NCBI RefSeq assembly: GCF_029784135.1
Contig: NC_073745.1
Coordinates: forward strand, 161,275,335 to 161,339,334
Source of the DNA: Toxorhynchites rutilus septentrionalis
Taxonomy: Eukaryota; Arthropoda; Insecta; Diptera; Culicidae
Length of the DNA stretch: 64,000 bases
Direction: 5' to 3'
This document shows, piece by piece, positions 46,041 to 56,335 of the stretch; the first letter of the stretch is position 1, and the number at the start of each line of letters is the position of its first letter. The notes under the pieces were generated by a model. That model saw only the letters and a list, made by a program, of their open reading frames with translations. It searched no databases and was not told where the DNA came from. Both the position numbers and the translations under genes were made by a program.

Positions 46041-47278
46041 ATACCAGTTGTTGAATTTCTAATAATAATTTTCAATAGTTTATTTAATTAACTAATTCCG
46101 TGACAGTACAAGATAAATGCCCTGGAAAATGCAGTTTTGTTGAGTTTTTATGTTTTTTTTTGTGGCATTCATACTGAGAAACAAAATAAAATACCTTTGA
46201 TCTTTGAATAGATATATGAAATTTCCTTCAATAAGAGACGGCTCTCATATAGAACAAATAAATAAATTGTATAAAAGACATTTGATTTCAAAGATCGATC
46301 CTTCGGTACCGATTTACTCAGTGGATCGATTCCTACGCCGTTTAGAAAATCGATCTTCCCAATTCTTATACACACACACCTTCACCGTGCGGGAAACGGC
46401 TTAGAACAGCACTCCGGGTTGTGGCCCTTGTCCCCCTTCTTCTCCTCGTGGGGACGGTAAAATCCAGGAGAATCCCGCAGACAGTAGTACCAATTGAGAC
46501 ATTAGGATCGATGCCAGCAATTTCCTTATTAAGGTATACTGATCAAAATAGATGATGGACAAGAAAGTGGAAACTAATTAGATGTCCACGACTACGACGG
46601 CATTTCGACTTTCTGTATCTCACCAATGAACTGTGTAATATTGATTTCCAAGGCCTCAATCTTTGCTGATTTATCTGCATAGACGAACCACTTCACGTAA
46701 CCTCACGAAATTAGTATTGAAATGTCGAATTACAGGATCCTTTAAGCCAATTTGCTGGTTCAAATTAAGATATTAATTGCTCACCAAACTCGTCTTTTAA
46801 TTGGTCTGTTGTTTCGCGTGGTGTATGGTAAGTATAAAGTGACCAGATGGTCAGAGGTCTAACGCAGGACACAAAAAACAGAACGTTATGTATATACGTT
46901 ATGTGAACATAAACCATAGTTTCGCAAGTCTAAACTGATCAGTATTATTTCTTTCTGAGTATCGACACTCAGTTGTGATTTTTCGGTGGTTTAGATTTTG
47001 TTTACGCCCGAAAATCACTCGCTCAATCAGAGCATTTACGCCTGGCAAATTACCGAATGGAATGCTCGAAAATTCCAATTCATTTGTCATCTATTTTAAT
47101 TTTAACGTATGCATTCAAAAAAAAATGGACTAATTTCGGATAGCGATGAAAGATAATTTATAGGAACAAATTTTCTTTATATCTTACATTTATTAAGTAT
47201 ACAAAAAAAAATGATTCAAGTGTGTTGATTCGCAGCAGCAGCACTGTCAAGCAACTTGATGATTTTTCCATACTGTAA
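46041..47278. other. Unassigned stretch
   Basis: There is no recognisable coding region. GTGACCAGATGGTCAGAGGT at about 46841, with AACGCAGGACAC after it, resembles the end of a GCGGGAC-type repeat whose other end may be at about 48800 (see findings). Confidence 0.3.
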
Positions 47279-47288
47279 GCTCCACCCA
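47279..47288. repeat. SINE target-site duplication, left
   Basis: GCTCCACCCA is repeated exactly at 47730-47739 after the SINE tail. Confidence 0.85.
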
Positions 47289-47729
47289 TGGGGGTCTTCG
47301 TAGCCACTTGGTTACGCGTTCGCTTACCAAGCGATCGATCGTGGGTTCAAACTCAGGGTCCTCAATTGACCATCTTTGTGTTGTTATAGAATAACTACGT
47401 CCACGCAACCATCATCAGCGATGGAAATCGATCCACGGTCGAAATAAGATCGATTCATCCATACAACTGCTCTGCTCTGCAAGACACATCGAGCTGCTGT
47501 TCTATAAATAACTCAACAATGATCAATATCAACTGTCTCCGCTGTCCGGTCTGCTGAACAATGGATGAACAGAAAGAATACCCTAACGCCTAAATGGCTA
47601 CTGCTAACTACTGTGTAATTTACAATTTATAGAAACATAAACATATGTACATGTACACGATTAAAACCCGGCTCTGTTACAGCTAAACTGCTGATGAGCC
47701 TAATAAATGAATAAATGAGATAAAAAAAG
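47289..47729 (+). repeat. tRNA-derived SINE, second copy
   Basis: This is a homologue of 29571-30057 with box A (TAGCCACTTGG) and box B (GTGGGTTCAAACTC) better preserved. The tail is AATGAATAAATGAGATAAAAAAA. It has a perfect 10-bp TSD (GCTCCACCCA). Internal short deletions make it about 45 bp shorter. Confidence 0.85.
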
Positions 47730-47827
47730 GCTCCACCCACATCTGAGCAGTAGGCAATCACCCAGAAGGAGTAGCTTGAGGTGCTGGTAAAAAACTTCTT
47801 TCCGTTGAAAGAAGTTAAAAACTTCTT

Positions 47828-48262
47828 TTTGTGCTCATATTGAAAGACGAGACGTACTTGATGCTAGAATTCAATGAATGGCAGGGGACCGGGTACTTTA
47901 CCTTTTCCAGGTATGCGATGACGTCGAATATATCATTCACATCAAGTTCTCGAAGAAGGTCCTTCTCTGACAGACGTGAAGGGAATGTCCAAGCCGCTCT
48001 TCTTTCGAGTCATATGGTGAACGGGGAGAAATATAGTACGAAGTGCTTGTCGGAGTTGAGAAGGTGATGTGGTCTTTATGCCGAACCTGGGATCAGCCAA
48101 TTATGCCAAAAGATCACTGGAGGATGGATCGGTTAGAGATAAACATTGTCGCGAAGACCACCAACCTTCCCAACATTCCCCAGCTTCGCTCGATAGAAAA
48201 CTTTTGGGCGAATGGCCAAAATAGAGAGACAGACGACCACCAAAGCCACGAAAAAGTGAAAT
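47828..48262 (+). pseudogene. Decayed Tc1/mariner-type (D37E-like) transposase
   Basis: KDETYLMLEFNEWQGTGYFT corresponds to the first catalytic Asp motif (DDETYVKADF..LPG in the copy at 56.9 kb). After a deletion and frame change, MPKDHWRMDRLEINIVAKTT and NLPNIPQLRSIENFWANGQN correspond to the region from the second Asp to the final Glu (PELRPIEKYW). The N-terminal DNA-binding domain and the central part are lost. No TIRs were found for this copy. Confidence 0.6.
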
Positions 48263-48715
48263 AACACGCCGATATACATCTTCTCATCGGCTATGGTTCA
48301 GGTTCCGGCTAACTTCCGTGAGACCGCTCAGCGCTTCATTTACGATACTTCATCAAACAACTCTGTATACACTAGTTCTTCCGGCTTATTTAGAACGTTA
48401 AGCCTTGACCGAGCTAGAGGACCAAAGATGAACTTTTCGTCTGACTCACGTTGGTCCCTGCGAATCAATAGGGGACTTTTATAAAAATCATTTTCCAATA
48501 TTGTTGCTGTCGATTCCAGTTGACACTCTCTAAACAAAAAGCCCAATGTCGGTGCGATGAAACCAGCTCAACGTATCAATCTTTGGATACATTAGAAGCA
48601 CTCTTGAACAGTCTGCCAAATAAAAGTTTTTTTGAGGTTCGTCCATTTAAGAAAATCAACATGATCAAATTGTGATATTGAAATATATTGATATCGCGGG
48701 ACATTTTAGTTTCTT
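48263..48715. other. Unassigned stretch
   Basis: Overlapping frames occur on both strands at 48293-48546, without recognisable domains. They may be remains of the element that carried the transposase. Confidence 0.3.
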
Positions 48716-48724
48716 CTGCCAAAT

Positions 48725-48800
48725 GCGGGACGTTTCGCGGGACGGAATCTTACGCGGGACATTTCATTGAAATGCGGGACTGTCCCGCGTAACGCGGGAC
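48725..48800. repeat. GCGGGAC heptamer cluster
   Basis: GCGGGAC occurs at 48725, 48737, 48754, 48774 and 48794, and in inverted form (GTCCCGC) at 48782, within 76 bases and with irregular spacing of 12 to 20. This looks like the sub-terminal repeats of a DNA transposon, where transposase-binding sites cluster. Confidence 0.6.
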
Positions 48801-48811
48801 GTCTGTTCAGT

Positions 48812-49552
48812 TTAGGTAAGTAGCAACGTCTTGTTGAAATCAATAGTGATAATCTACCGATAGCGGACTGCATTGACAGTAACGTGACGGCCATCTGCGA
48901 ACATAATTGAGCAATTCCACGCCAAACCAGCCGAAAACAGCAAATTTTTGACGCACCCCTTTTCGAATTGTTGAAACTTGGTACATATAATGGAAGCAAC
49001 CTAAAATTACAATTTGCATGAACAATTTGAATTACGACTGATTTTTTGAAAGGGCTTATTCAAATGTTGATCTTTTTTTCAAAAAACGTGACTCAAAATC
49101 CAGATGTCTGATTGAGGAACAATATTTGACAAAGTCCTTGGGAAATTAGTATACGATTTAGGAAAAATAACTTTTTAAGTGCATTGTTTGAAAATCTTCC
49201 TCAAAAATTTAATTTAAAATTAGAAAATTTTTCATTATTATATAGTTTTATATCGTCGTCAAGTATCGATGTATTGAGCCGTGCTACTGTTTGTTGTCTT
49301 GATTTAATTATTTTTCTTGTTTCAAACTTGGGTTTTAACTGATTTTATAATCCATCTGTAACCGTAGTAATTTGTTCAGTGTTGTATCATATAGCCTCGT
49401 CAGATCTAACATTTGTGGAAATTAGTGTGAGTAGTGCAAACAGTTCACTCCATTGTTCACCGTTCGTTGTTGATTATTTGCACTTCTACTTCTATGTCCA
49501 CGCATAATTTGGTACACTGCTGCGTCATCTGTCAACGATTAGCCGAATTCTC
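48812..49552. other. Unassigned AT-rich stretch
   Basis: Nothing coding is recognised. It ends where the LINE 5' region begins. Confidence 0.3.
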
Positions 49553-49576
49553 AGTTGCGTGCAACTGATCAACTTC

Positions 49577-50541
49577 TATAAAACATATAATACAGTTGCA
49601 TAGTTAGAGGTCAGCACCGACGCCAACATCGGAATTAAACAAAGTGTTGTGCGAAGTGTTTTGAAGCAATAACAGGCATCGCCGTGGATATTCCACATTA
49701 TTTCACACTAATAATTGTTCCGGAGTAACACAGACATGTACACGTCCGTTGCTCGTATCCCGCTTATTTTTGTACCTAATAGTCCAAACGATTTCAGCCG
49801 ATCGTCAGCACTATCATCCTCAACCTCTGGAGTCGGAATTAGAACACACTCAACGGAACGGCCCTTTTTCTGTGTATTATCAGAAGCATACGCACCAAAA
49901 TCGCGCAGCTAAGTTTACAGCTAACTAGTAGCGATTATGATCTTCTGGTCATCACTTGGCGGCGGGAAGACATTGCTAGTACTGAGACTTCGACCGACTA
50001 CATATTCTATCACTGTGATCGTTAACAAGCCAGCAATCTCGGAGAGGCGGAGCGATAATCGCAGTTAAAGCTCAACTCAACAGCGATTTTATTCCATTAA
50101 CGAATTGCGATCACCTCGGGCAAGTCGCAGTCTGCTTACGACTGCATCGTAGGTGTCTCTACCTTGGGCTATCTATCTGCCACCCAATTCAAGCACTGAT
50201 CTCTACTACGCGAATGCTAATGCGGTGCGGTGTTTCCTCCGTTGTATCCCTGTATCATCTTTTAATTACTCTGTGCAATACATACACATACTCTTTACAG
50301 ATACACGGTCCGAAGGATGTGCAGACCACTGATCAATCAACAAGAGCCGGAGATTGTACCGCTCAGGACAGCTCTACACGAGCTGAAGATGGTGCCGACC
50401 AGTGACCATTCTACCCTGGATTCCGCGAGTCAAGAAAGACGCACCACGATCGATATGGGGTACAGACTAGGCGTCGCTGATTAATGGTTAGTTGCACCCG
50501 AATAGGAAGTATTCCGTGCTGGCCACACGTACGGAGCATTG
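49577..50541 (+). mobile_element. LINE deletion derivative (5' end joined to 3' UTR)
   Basis: The 5' part has a leader (CAGTTGCATAGTTAGAGGTC at about 49594), a short ORF1 start (49730 onward, YTSVARIPLIFVPNSPNDFS) and, from about 49920, APE endonuclease remains: SDYDLLVIT, then YIFYHCDR, IAVKAQLNSDFIPLTNCDH and VAVCLRLHRRCLYLG across several frames. At about 50225 this jumps straight to a 3' UTR like that of the LINE at 1460-1800. RT and RNase H are thus deleted. The 3' UTR continues after the Transib-like insertion, at 52664-52702. The limits are approximate. Confidence 0.65.
50537..50541. repeat. 5-bp TSD of the Transib-like element, left
   Basis: CATTG here and at 52659-52663. The related LINE at 1792-1796 has a single CATTG in the context GAGCATTGGAGAC, so it serves as an empty-site reference. 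Confidence 0.85.
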
Positions 50542-50623
50542 CACAATGGTCCAGGAGATGCATTTAAGTGGAAATTAGCATTTAGAACTCGACAGTTATT
50601 CTCTAGACAAAAACTGTCTTCGA

Positions 50624-51402
50624 TAATTTTTTAAATTTTTTATCCCATTTATTTATTTTAGGCTCATTAGTATTTTAGCTGTAACAGAGCCGAATTTTAA
50701 TCGTGTACATGTCACATGGTTATCATATCTATAATTATAGCACATTACACAGTTGCATATGGTACATTTACACAGTAGCCATTTAGGCGTAAGAGTATTC
50801 TTTCCATTATCCAGTTAGACCACCGGACAGCGGAGACAGTTGATATGATCATTGTTGAGTTATTTATAGAACAGCAGCCCGATGTGTCTTGCAGAGCAGA
50901 GCAGTTGTATGGATGAAGCACTAGTATCGCCACCAGACGTCGGCACTGTACATTTGTCGTCGCAAATATAAACAAATCAGACCTTATAACGCACACCAAC
51001 AAACCGCCGAATTTTAATCGTGTACATGTCACATGGTTATCATATCTATAATTATAGCACATTACACAGTTGCATATGGTACATTTACACAGTAGCCATT
51101 TAGGCGTAAGAGTATTCTTTCCATTATCCAGTTAGACCACCGGACAGCGGAGACAGTTGATATGATCATTGTTGAGTTATTTATAGAACAGCAGCCCGAT
51201 GTGTCTTGCAGAGCAGAGCAGTTGTATGGATGAATCGATCTTGTTTCGACCGTGGATCGATCTCCATCGCTGATGATTGTTGCGTGGACGTAGCTATTCT
51301 GTAACAACACAAAGATGGTCAATGAGGGTCCTGAGTTTTGAACTCACGATCGATCGCTTACTAAGCGAACGCGCAACCAATGTGGCTACGGAGACCCCCA
51401 TC
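50624..51402 (-). repeat. SINE with internal partial duplication
   Basis: The same tRNA-derived SINE as at 29571, reversed. From 51402 leftward the full SINE runs to 51008. Then come about 90 unrelated bases (50916-51005), then a second copy of the SINE 3' part (50915-50690) and tail. The two 3' parts are nearly identical over about 225 bases (51008-51234 against 50690-50916), so the duplication is recent. Confidence 0.85.
50916..51005. repeat. 90-bp filler copied from 53348-53437
   Basis: AAGCACTAGTATCGCCACCA... through ...CACACCAACAAACC is identical, base for base by eye, to 53348-53437 in the same orientation. It sits exactly between the two SINE partial copies. At the right junction CCG is shared with the SINE sequence as microhomology. 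Confidence 0.9.
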
Positions 51403-52663
51403 TCTTCGACAATATTGTTACATATAATAGAGTGCTCATTTTCATGTTATAAAAAATCGGGTATAGATAGCGACAAACATAGTTCGACAATATTATGGTC
51501 CCAGTTATTCGAGACACCTTCGTAGAACAAAGTTTTTTTTCTATCTCTTGAAATAACCGATATAGCGCTTTTTTCTAAGTTGCGTTAGGGTCACCATGAA
51601 AAAAAACTGTTTTTTTGCTCTAACTTTTATATTTAAAATTCTACATACAAACTGTATTCGAAGGACTTTTGGAACATACTAATACAAACATTTTGCGATG
51701 CAGAACTTGTCAACATCTCAACTTCACTCAAAGTTATTGGTATTTCTTCCCAAAAAATATGCTTTTTTCTAAATCTAACTTTCTTATCTTTATAGATAGA
51801 GATAAACACAACAATGTTGTAGTCCCAATTATTTTAAATAACTTTGTAGAACAAAGCTTTTTTCCATCTTTTAATATCATTTTAATTGCATTAGGGTGAC
51901 CATGAAAAAGTTGGGTTTTGTGCTCTAACTTTCATATTTCAAATTCCACATCAAAACTGTCTTCGTACGACTTTTAGAGCTTATCAAGACCAACATTTTG
52001 CGATGCAGAACTTGTCAATATCTTAATCCTACTCAAAGTTATTGATAGTTTTTTTACCCAAAAACTCATTATTTCAATTTTAATTTACTCAAACACGAAA
52101 AATAATATAGTTTTGAAAATTACACATTATGTAGAGTGAACTATGCTCTTTCAAATGCCGCCAATAAACTTTGGTTATGTTTGCCACAGAAAAAATGACA
52201 AACATTTGCAGAGAGCATATTTTGGGGAAGAAATATGAATAACTTTGAGTGAAGTTGAGATACTGACAAGTTCTGCATCGAAAAATGTTTGTATTAGTAA
52301 GCTCTAAAAGTCTTCCTAAGACAGTTTGCATATGGAATTTGAAATATAAAAGTTAAAAAAAAACAGTTTTTTTCGGCGCTATATCGGTCTTGAAATCAAG
52401 AGATAGAAAAAACTTTGTTCTACAAAGATGTCTCAAATAACTGGGACTACAACATTGTCGAACTATGTTTACCTCTATCTATTAAGATAAGAAAGTTATA
52501 TTTTTTATTTCATCGATAATTTTGCTCACCCTATTTTTGATAACATGAAAATGTGCGCTTTATTATATGTAACAACTTTGTCGAAGACAGTTTTTGTCTA
52601 GAGACTGTCGAGCTCTAAATGCTAATTTCCACTTAAATGCACTTACTGGACCATTGTGCATTG

Positions 52664-52702
52664 GAGACTGCAACATCCCAAATAAGAGAATACAATGTAA
52701 TA
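52664..52702 (+). mobile_element. LINE 3' UTR continuation right of the Transib-like element
   Basis: GAGACTGCAACATCC corresponds to GAGACAGCAACATCC at 1797-1811, the bases that follow CATTG in the intact sister LINE. Similarity fades after about 40 bases, where a mariner-like end begins. Confidence 0.7.
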
Positions 52703-52890
52703 TTGGGTTGGGGAAAAAGAAATGTCGTATTTCTGATCGAAATTGGACGCTTTATTTAACATACTTAAAATTATCCAATTTAAGTCAAATATGCGCCGTT
52801 TTGCTCGCAAACTTGTTGCCATTTAGAAGGCGACTTCATTACCCTGACCGAATTTATAAAACACCTTTATCTCTGCTGTCAATTTAAAAC
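52703..52890 (-). mobile_element. Mariner-like terminal remnant
   Basis: After TA, TTGGGTTGGGGAAAAAGAAA resembles a mariner inverted terminal repeat. The following block (about 52780-52830) reads on the minus strand as LPNWQQVCEQNGA-like residues, a segment near mariner transposase N-termini, but it is decayed. The other end was not found. This is a tentative assignment from memory of the family. Confidence 0.35.
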
Positions 52891-53347
52891 TGCTTATCTT
52901 GAAAAATCCAACTTGGCCGCCGCTATAAAATAGCTGATTCCATATCATCTCAAAAAAAGGTTGATTGAGATATGTGTATCAAACGAACGAACTTGACTTG
53001 GAGAACACACTATGTATCTTCTGCAACCCACTAAATATCGGTATGAAATGAACTTATTTGACTGATAGAATACAGTATCGAATATTTATTTTATGTGATG
53101 AAATAAGAGGTTTTTTTTCCGAAATTGCCAGAATATGTTGAACGAAAACTGTGTCTGATGATGATTTTATATTACAATATTAATTATTTGCGAAACAAAC
53201 AGGAATGCATCGACAATTGGTTAAGTGAGCGTCAGGACTACATGTGTTAGGTAATCAAACAATATGAAGCACAAATTTTCATTCAAACTTTTACATTTTT
53301 ACACTGCACTTGGCCCTTCTGATCTGATAGAGAATTATTTATCTCCC

Positions 53348-53437
53348 AAGCACTAGTATCGCCACCAGACGTCGGCACTGTACATTTGTCGTCGCAAATA
53401 TAAACAAATCAGACCTTATAACGCACACCAACAAACC
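53348..53437. repeat. 90-bp block, donor copy of the SINE filler
   Basis: It is identical to 50916-51005. Here it stands in unique DNA (ATCTCCC before, ACCGCATTCGTG after), which suggests that this is the source and the copy inside the SINE is derived. Confidence 0.8.
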
Positions 53438-54626
53438 ACCGCATTCGTGAAACTGAAAACGTTTTTTTTTCATTACAGAGTCAGCTTGGCACTGACTCAG
53501 TTTTAAAAACGAATTCGCTATGAATTTGACTTACGGAATTTAGGATGAGGGCAAAAACTACACCATTTCAATACTGATGTGACATTTGTGGTCATCCATA
53601 AAACCAAACCAAGGGTACCTCCATTTTAGTCTTAAGAAGCATTCTAAAAAGTTTTTGTGAATTTTCTTTGAATTAATTCAACGATTTTTTGGCTTTTTAG
53701 ATTTCTTTTACTTTATGTGTGGATGACAAAGTGTTTGTTTCAGTCGGATTTTTCAGTCTTAACTTAAACAGAGAAAATCATTAAAGTAGTCGGACCAAAT
53801 TAGCTCTTCTGTACATCATCGAATCAGCTCTTCAATCTGATCGCTAGAGACCATTCGCATCAGAGCCCATATATTATGTTTAATGAAGAATGGATCCGAA
53901 CATTTTCGCTCGTTATGTAAAATGGGTTGTTAAGTTAATTTTTTCACATTTCTCTAATTTACCCCTCCTACCGCGGATTCGAATTTTTCTCCGGCACATC
54001 TGTGTAACAAGCCGGTACAACATAATCTAGGCTGCCAGTAAGTGAATGAATGGAGGAGGTTGAGGGTTAAATTCATGCTCTGTTAAACTTTTCCTTATTC
54101 CCGTGCGCGATTTAGCACGGCGTGGTTTGGCGTTTTAGCAACAACAAAAAAAAAATCCTCAGAAGGAAAGCAAGGAATTTATGGTTGTCATTAGAGATTT
54201 TTGTTCTTGTTTCATTGGAGATGTTTTAACGCCGAAAAGGGATCGCTTGAGAGTGACCAGCCGTGTCCAATCTTTTTCACTTTGGGGAGCGAATGATTTC
54301 TCGCTGACCATGCGTTTCATTGGTGCTATGGGGGTTTAATTTCAATCAAGACCTTTCCATTTGCACGAGCTGCACAGCATAGCATGTCTGGAGGGGAAGA
54401 TGGTTATGAACGTGTGAAGTCATTATTCGTTAATGTCGGGCTGCACGGAAGGCATACGAGTTTTAACAGATCAATGGGCCGAAGACCTAACTTTTCAACA
54501 TTTCATTTGGGCATTTGTGTTTAAAACCACGCCACATATAAGTTGTTGATATTTTTTGAATAAGCTGGCACTATTTGTTGTTTTAAATTCTGATATTGAT
54601 TCAAATCGTTTATTATTATTATTATC

Positions 54627-54668
54627 TGTTTATTTTTACAGGCTCAGTTACATCAGTTTTAATGATCC
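54627..54668 (-). mobile_element. I-like LINE 3' tail relic
   Basis: GTTTATTTTTACAGGCTCAG followed by TTACATCAGTTTTAATGATC matches the reversed 3' tail at 19158-19195, diverging after about 35 bases. It is a very short 5'-truncated insertion or a relic. Confidence 0.55.
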
Positions 54669-56335
54669 GATTCAAATCGTTTGTTTGTCGCTTCAGATAT
54701 TATTAAGGAAGAAGCGGAATTTTGAAATAAACTTTTTAGAAAATCTTTTTGAGAAAAGCCAAAGTATTGCGTAGTTTTGTAGAAACAGTTGAATATTGTT
54801 GATTCGCGAGAACAATACACAAGCTGGTCATATGATGAAAGTTGTTTCCTGAGGTAATTCAAATTTAAAATTTGGTTTAAAACTAAATTAACATGACATC
54901 GAAGGGAAAAACGAAAAAAATTACTGAAATTTAGGAGAAGCACCCAACAATAATTTGAAATTAGAAGAAAATAATTAAACAGCTTCTTAGTCGCATAGCT
55001 GTGTAATCGGAAGACAGATTTTGTCCGTGTTTATATACTGCTAAATCTCACCGATAATGTACAAACTACGCAGGTTGGTAGCTCGGTAAAATTTGTGCAT
55101 AAATATCACTTAGAAGCGCCTCCGGTTCATCCAACCACTTTAACACATCCACTGCTGCTATCTTTTCCATGAATATTCGATGGATAAGCTATAAACAACA
55201 TTAATTACCGTGCTCTTCTGTGTCGAAGGAAATAAATGAGGTCGCTCTTCTGTGTCTCCGTGTCTCCTGCTTGGTTGTACAGATTTCCATACAAAGATAA
55301 GCCGGCTTCTCCTCGATGTACCAAACACAGTGTGTGCAGAAGTAACTGTTACGCCCTTGGAGTGTGATATCTGTTATCGATGCTAGTGTACTCCTTTTTT
55401 CCATCACTAAACAATGCCTGCCCGTTAAAAAAGATCAGCAAATCCTTCCGATTCGAGGAGAAATGGAACTCATGTTATTAACCACATAGTAACATGAAAA
55501 TGATCAGGGTATCGCAAATATCTCAAACCGGAAAAACAATTTACATTCGATAGTGTGGCAGTTTTGCTACATCACCCTGTATAGTGATAGATTGATGAGC
55601 TTAGCCTGGACAAACAATGCAAAAGCTAATGTCGTATGCATCTGTTCACCGCTCCGTGCAATATTAGAATTACATTGTATGTACAAACGAGGTTACGTAT
55701 AGTTACACCGGCGTTGTGTGCTGACATGACTCATAATAATGTTCTGATCACCTAGCTTTTGTGTTCTTTGATTTAATCAATTTCTAGTTATTTGCAAAAC
55801 ATGAGAAAAGTTTATGTACAGTTGCTTGAAATGCATATACACGCAATAATAATAGCTCTAGCCATATCTCTTGAATAACTATCAGAAAATAAACATGGGC
55901 TTTATTGACACGTGAACATTTAATGAGTAAAATGGTTCACCGTACACATTCTTCGGATTGTTGTTGCAATGCAATTCTTTGTCTTTGTTTTGCAAAAAGT
56001 GGCTTCCATTATCATTAATATTCAATCGATATCAATGAGGATTCATGTAATTTGCGATGAATTTACAACATTTCTGTTGGATAATCAGATGATGTGAAAT
56101 CTACGTTTTCTGAGACTTGAAGCTTGTATACAAATTCTGTGTCGGGGTAAACACTCAACACAACAATCTTGTTTCATATAATTGTTGCGTTGCGTTTTAT
56201 GAAACTATATGTCCCCAATTGTAAAAAAGTACACGATGCTTGTTAGTGATTTGGGTAATTTTATCGTTTTGAATTAATTTAGAAAAACTAAATAAAGCAA
56301 TTTGAATACTTAGATTTGAGAATGCGCTTAGAATA

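Larger units (their letters stand above)
50617..51409. repeat. TSD pair around the nested SINE
   Basis: TCTTCGA at 50617-50623 is repeated at 51403-51409 on either side of the minus-strand SINE. The uninterrupted right arm of the host element reads CTGTCTTCGACAAAG (complement of 52567-52581), with a single copy. Confidence 0.75.
50542..52658. mobile_element. Transib-like non-autonomous transposon
   Basis: The ends are CACAATGGTCCAG (left) and CTGGACCATTGTG (right). A CACWATG heptamer and a 5-bp TSD are diagnostic of the Transib superfamily, the relatives of RAG1. The inverted repeats are long: CATTTAAGTGGAAATTAGCA, CTAGACAAAAACTGTCTTCG, TTACATATAATA, CATTTTCATGTTAT and ACATAGTTCGACAAT occur in both arms, about 300 bp each once the SINE in the left arm is removed. 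The interior (51570-52400) is AT-rich and partly palindromic, without transposase. Exactly matched flanks in the sister LINE confirm the boundaries. Confidence 0.85.
52891..56333. other. Unassigned stretch
   Basis: It contains the source of the 90-bp filler (53348-53437), a short relic of the I-like LINE 3' tail at about 54627-54668 and otherwise no element ends or coding region. Frames at 54556-54774, 54659-54943 and 55201-55407 lack features. Confidence 0.4.

Noticed and set aside
48293..48546. Pair of overlapping ORFs after the decayed transposase
   Set aside because: They lie on opposite strands over the same bases and neither resembles a transposase C-terminus.
53130..53190. Another Helitron fragment
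   Set aside because: The resemblance (TTGAACGAAAACTGTGTCTG) is short and the neighbouring sequence does not align with the other copies.
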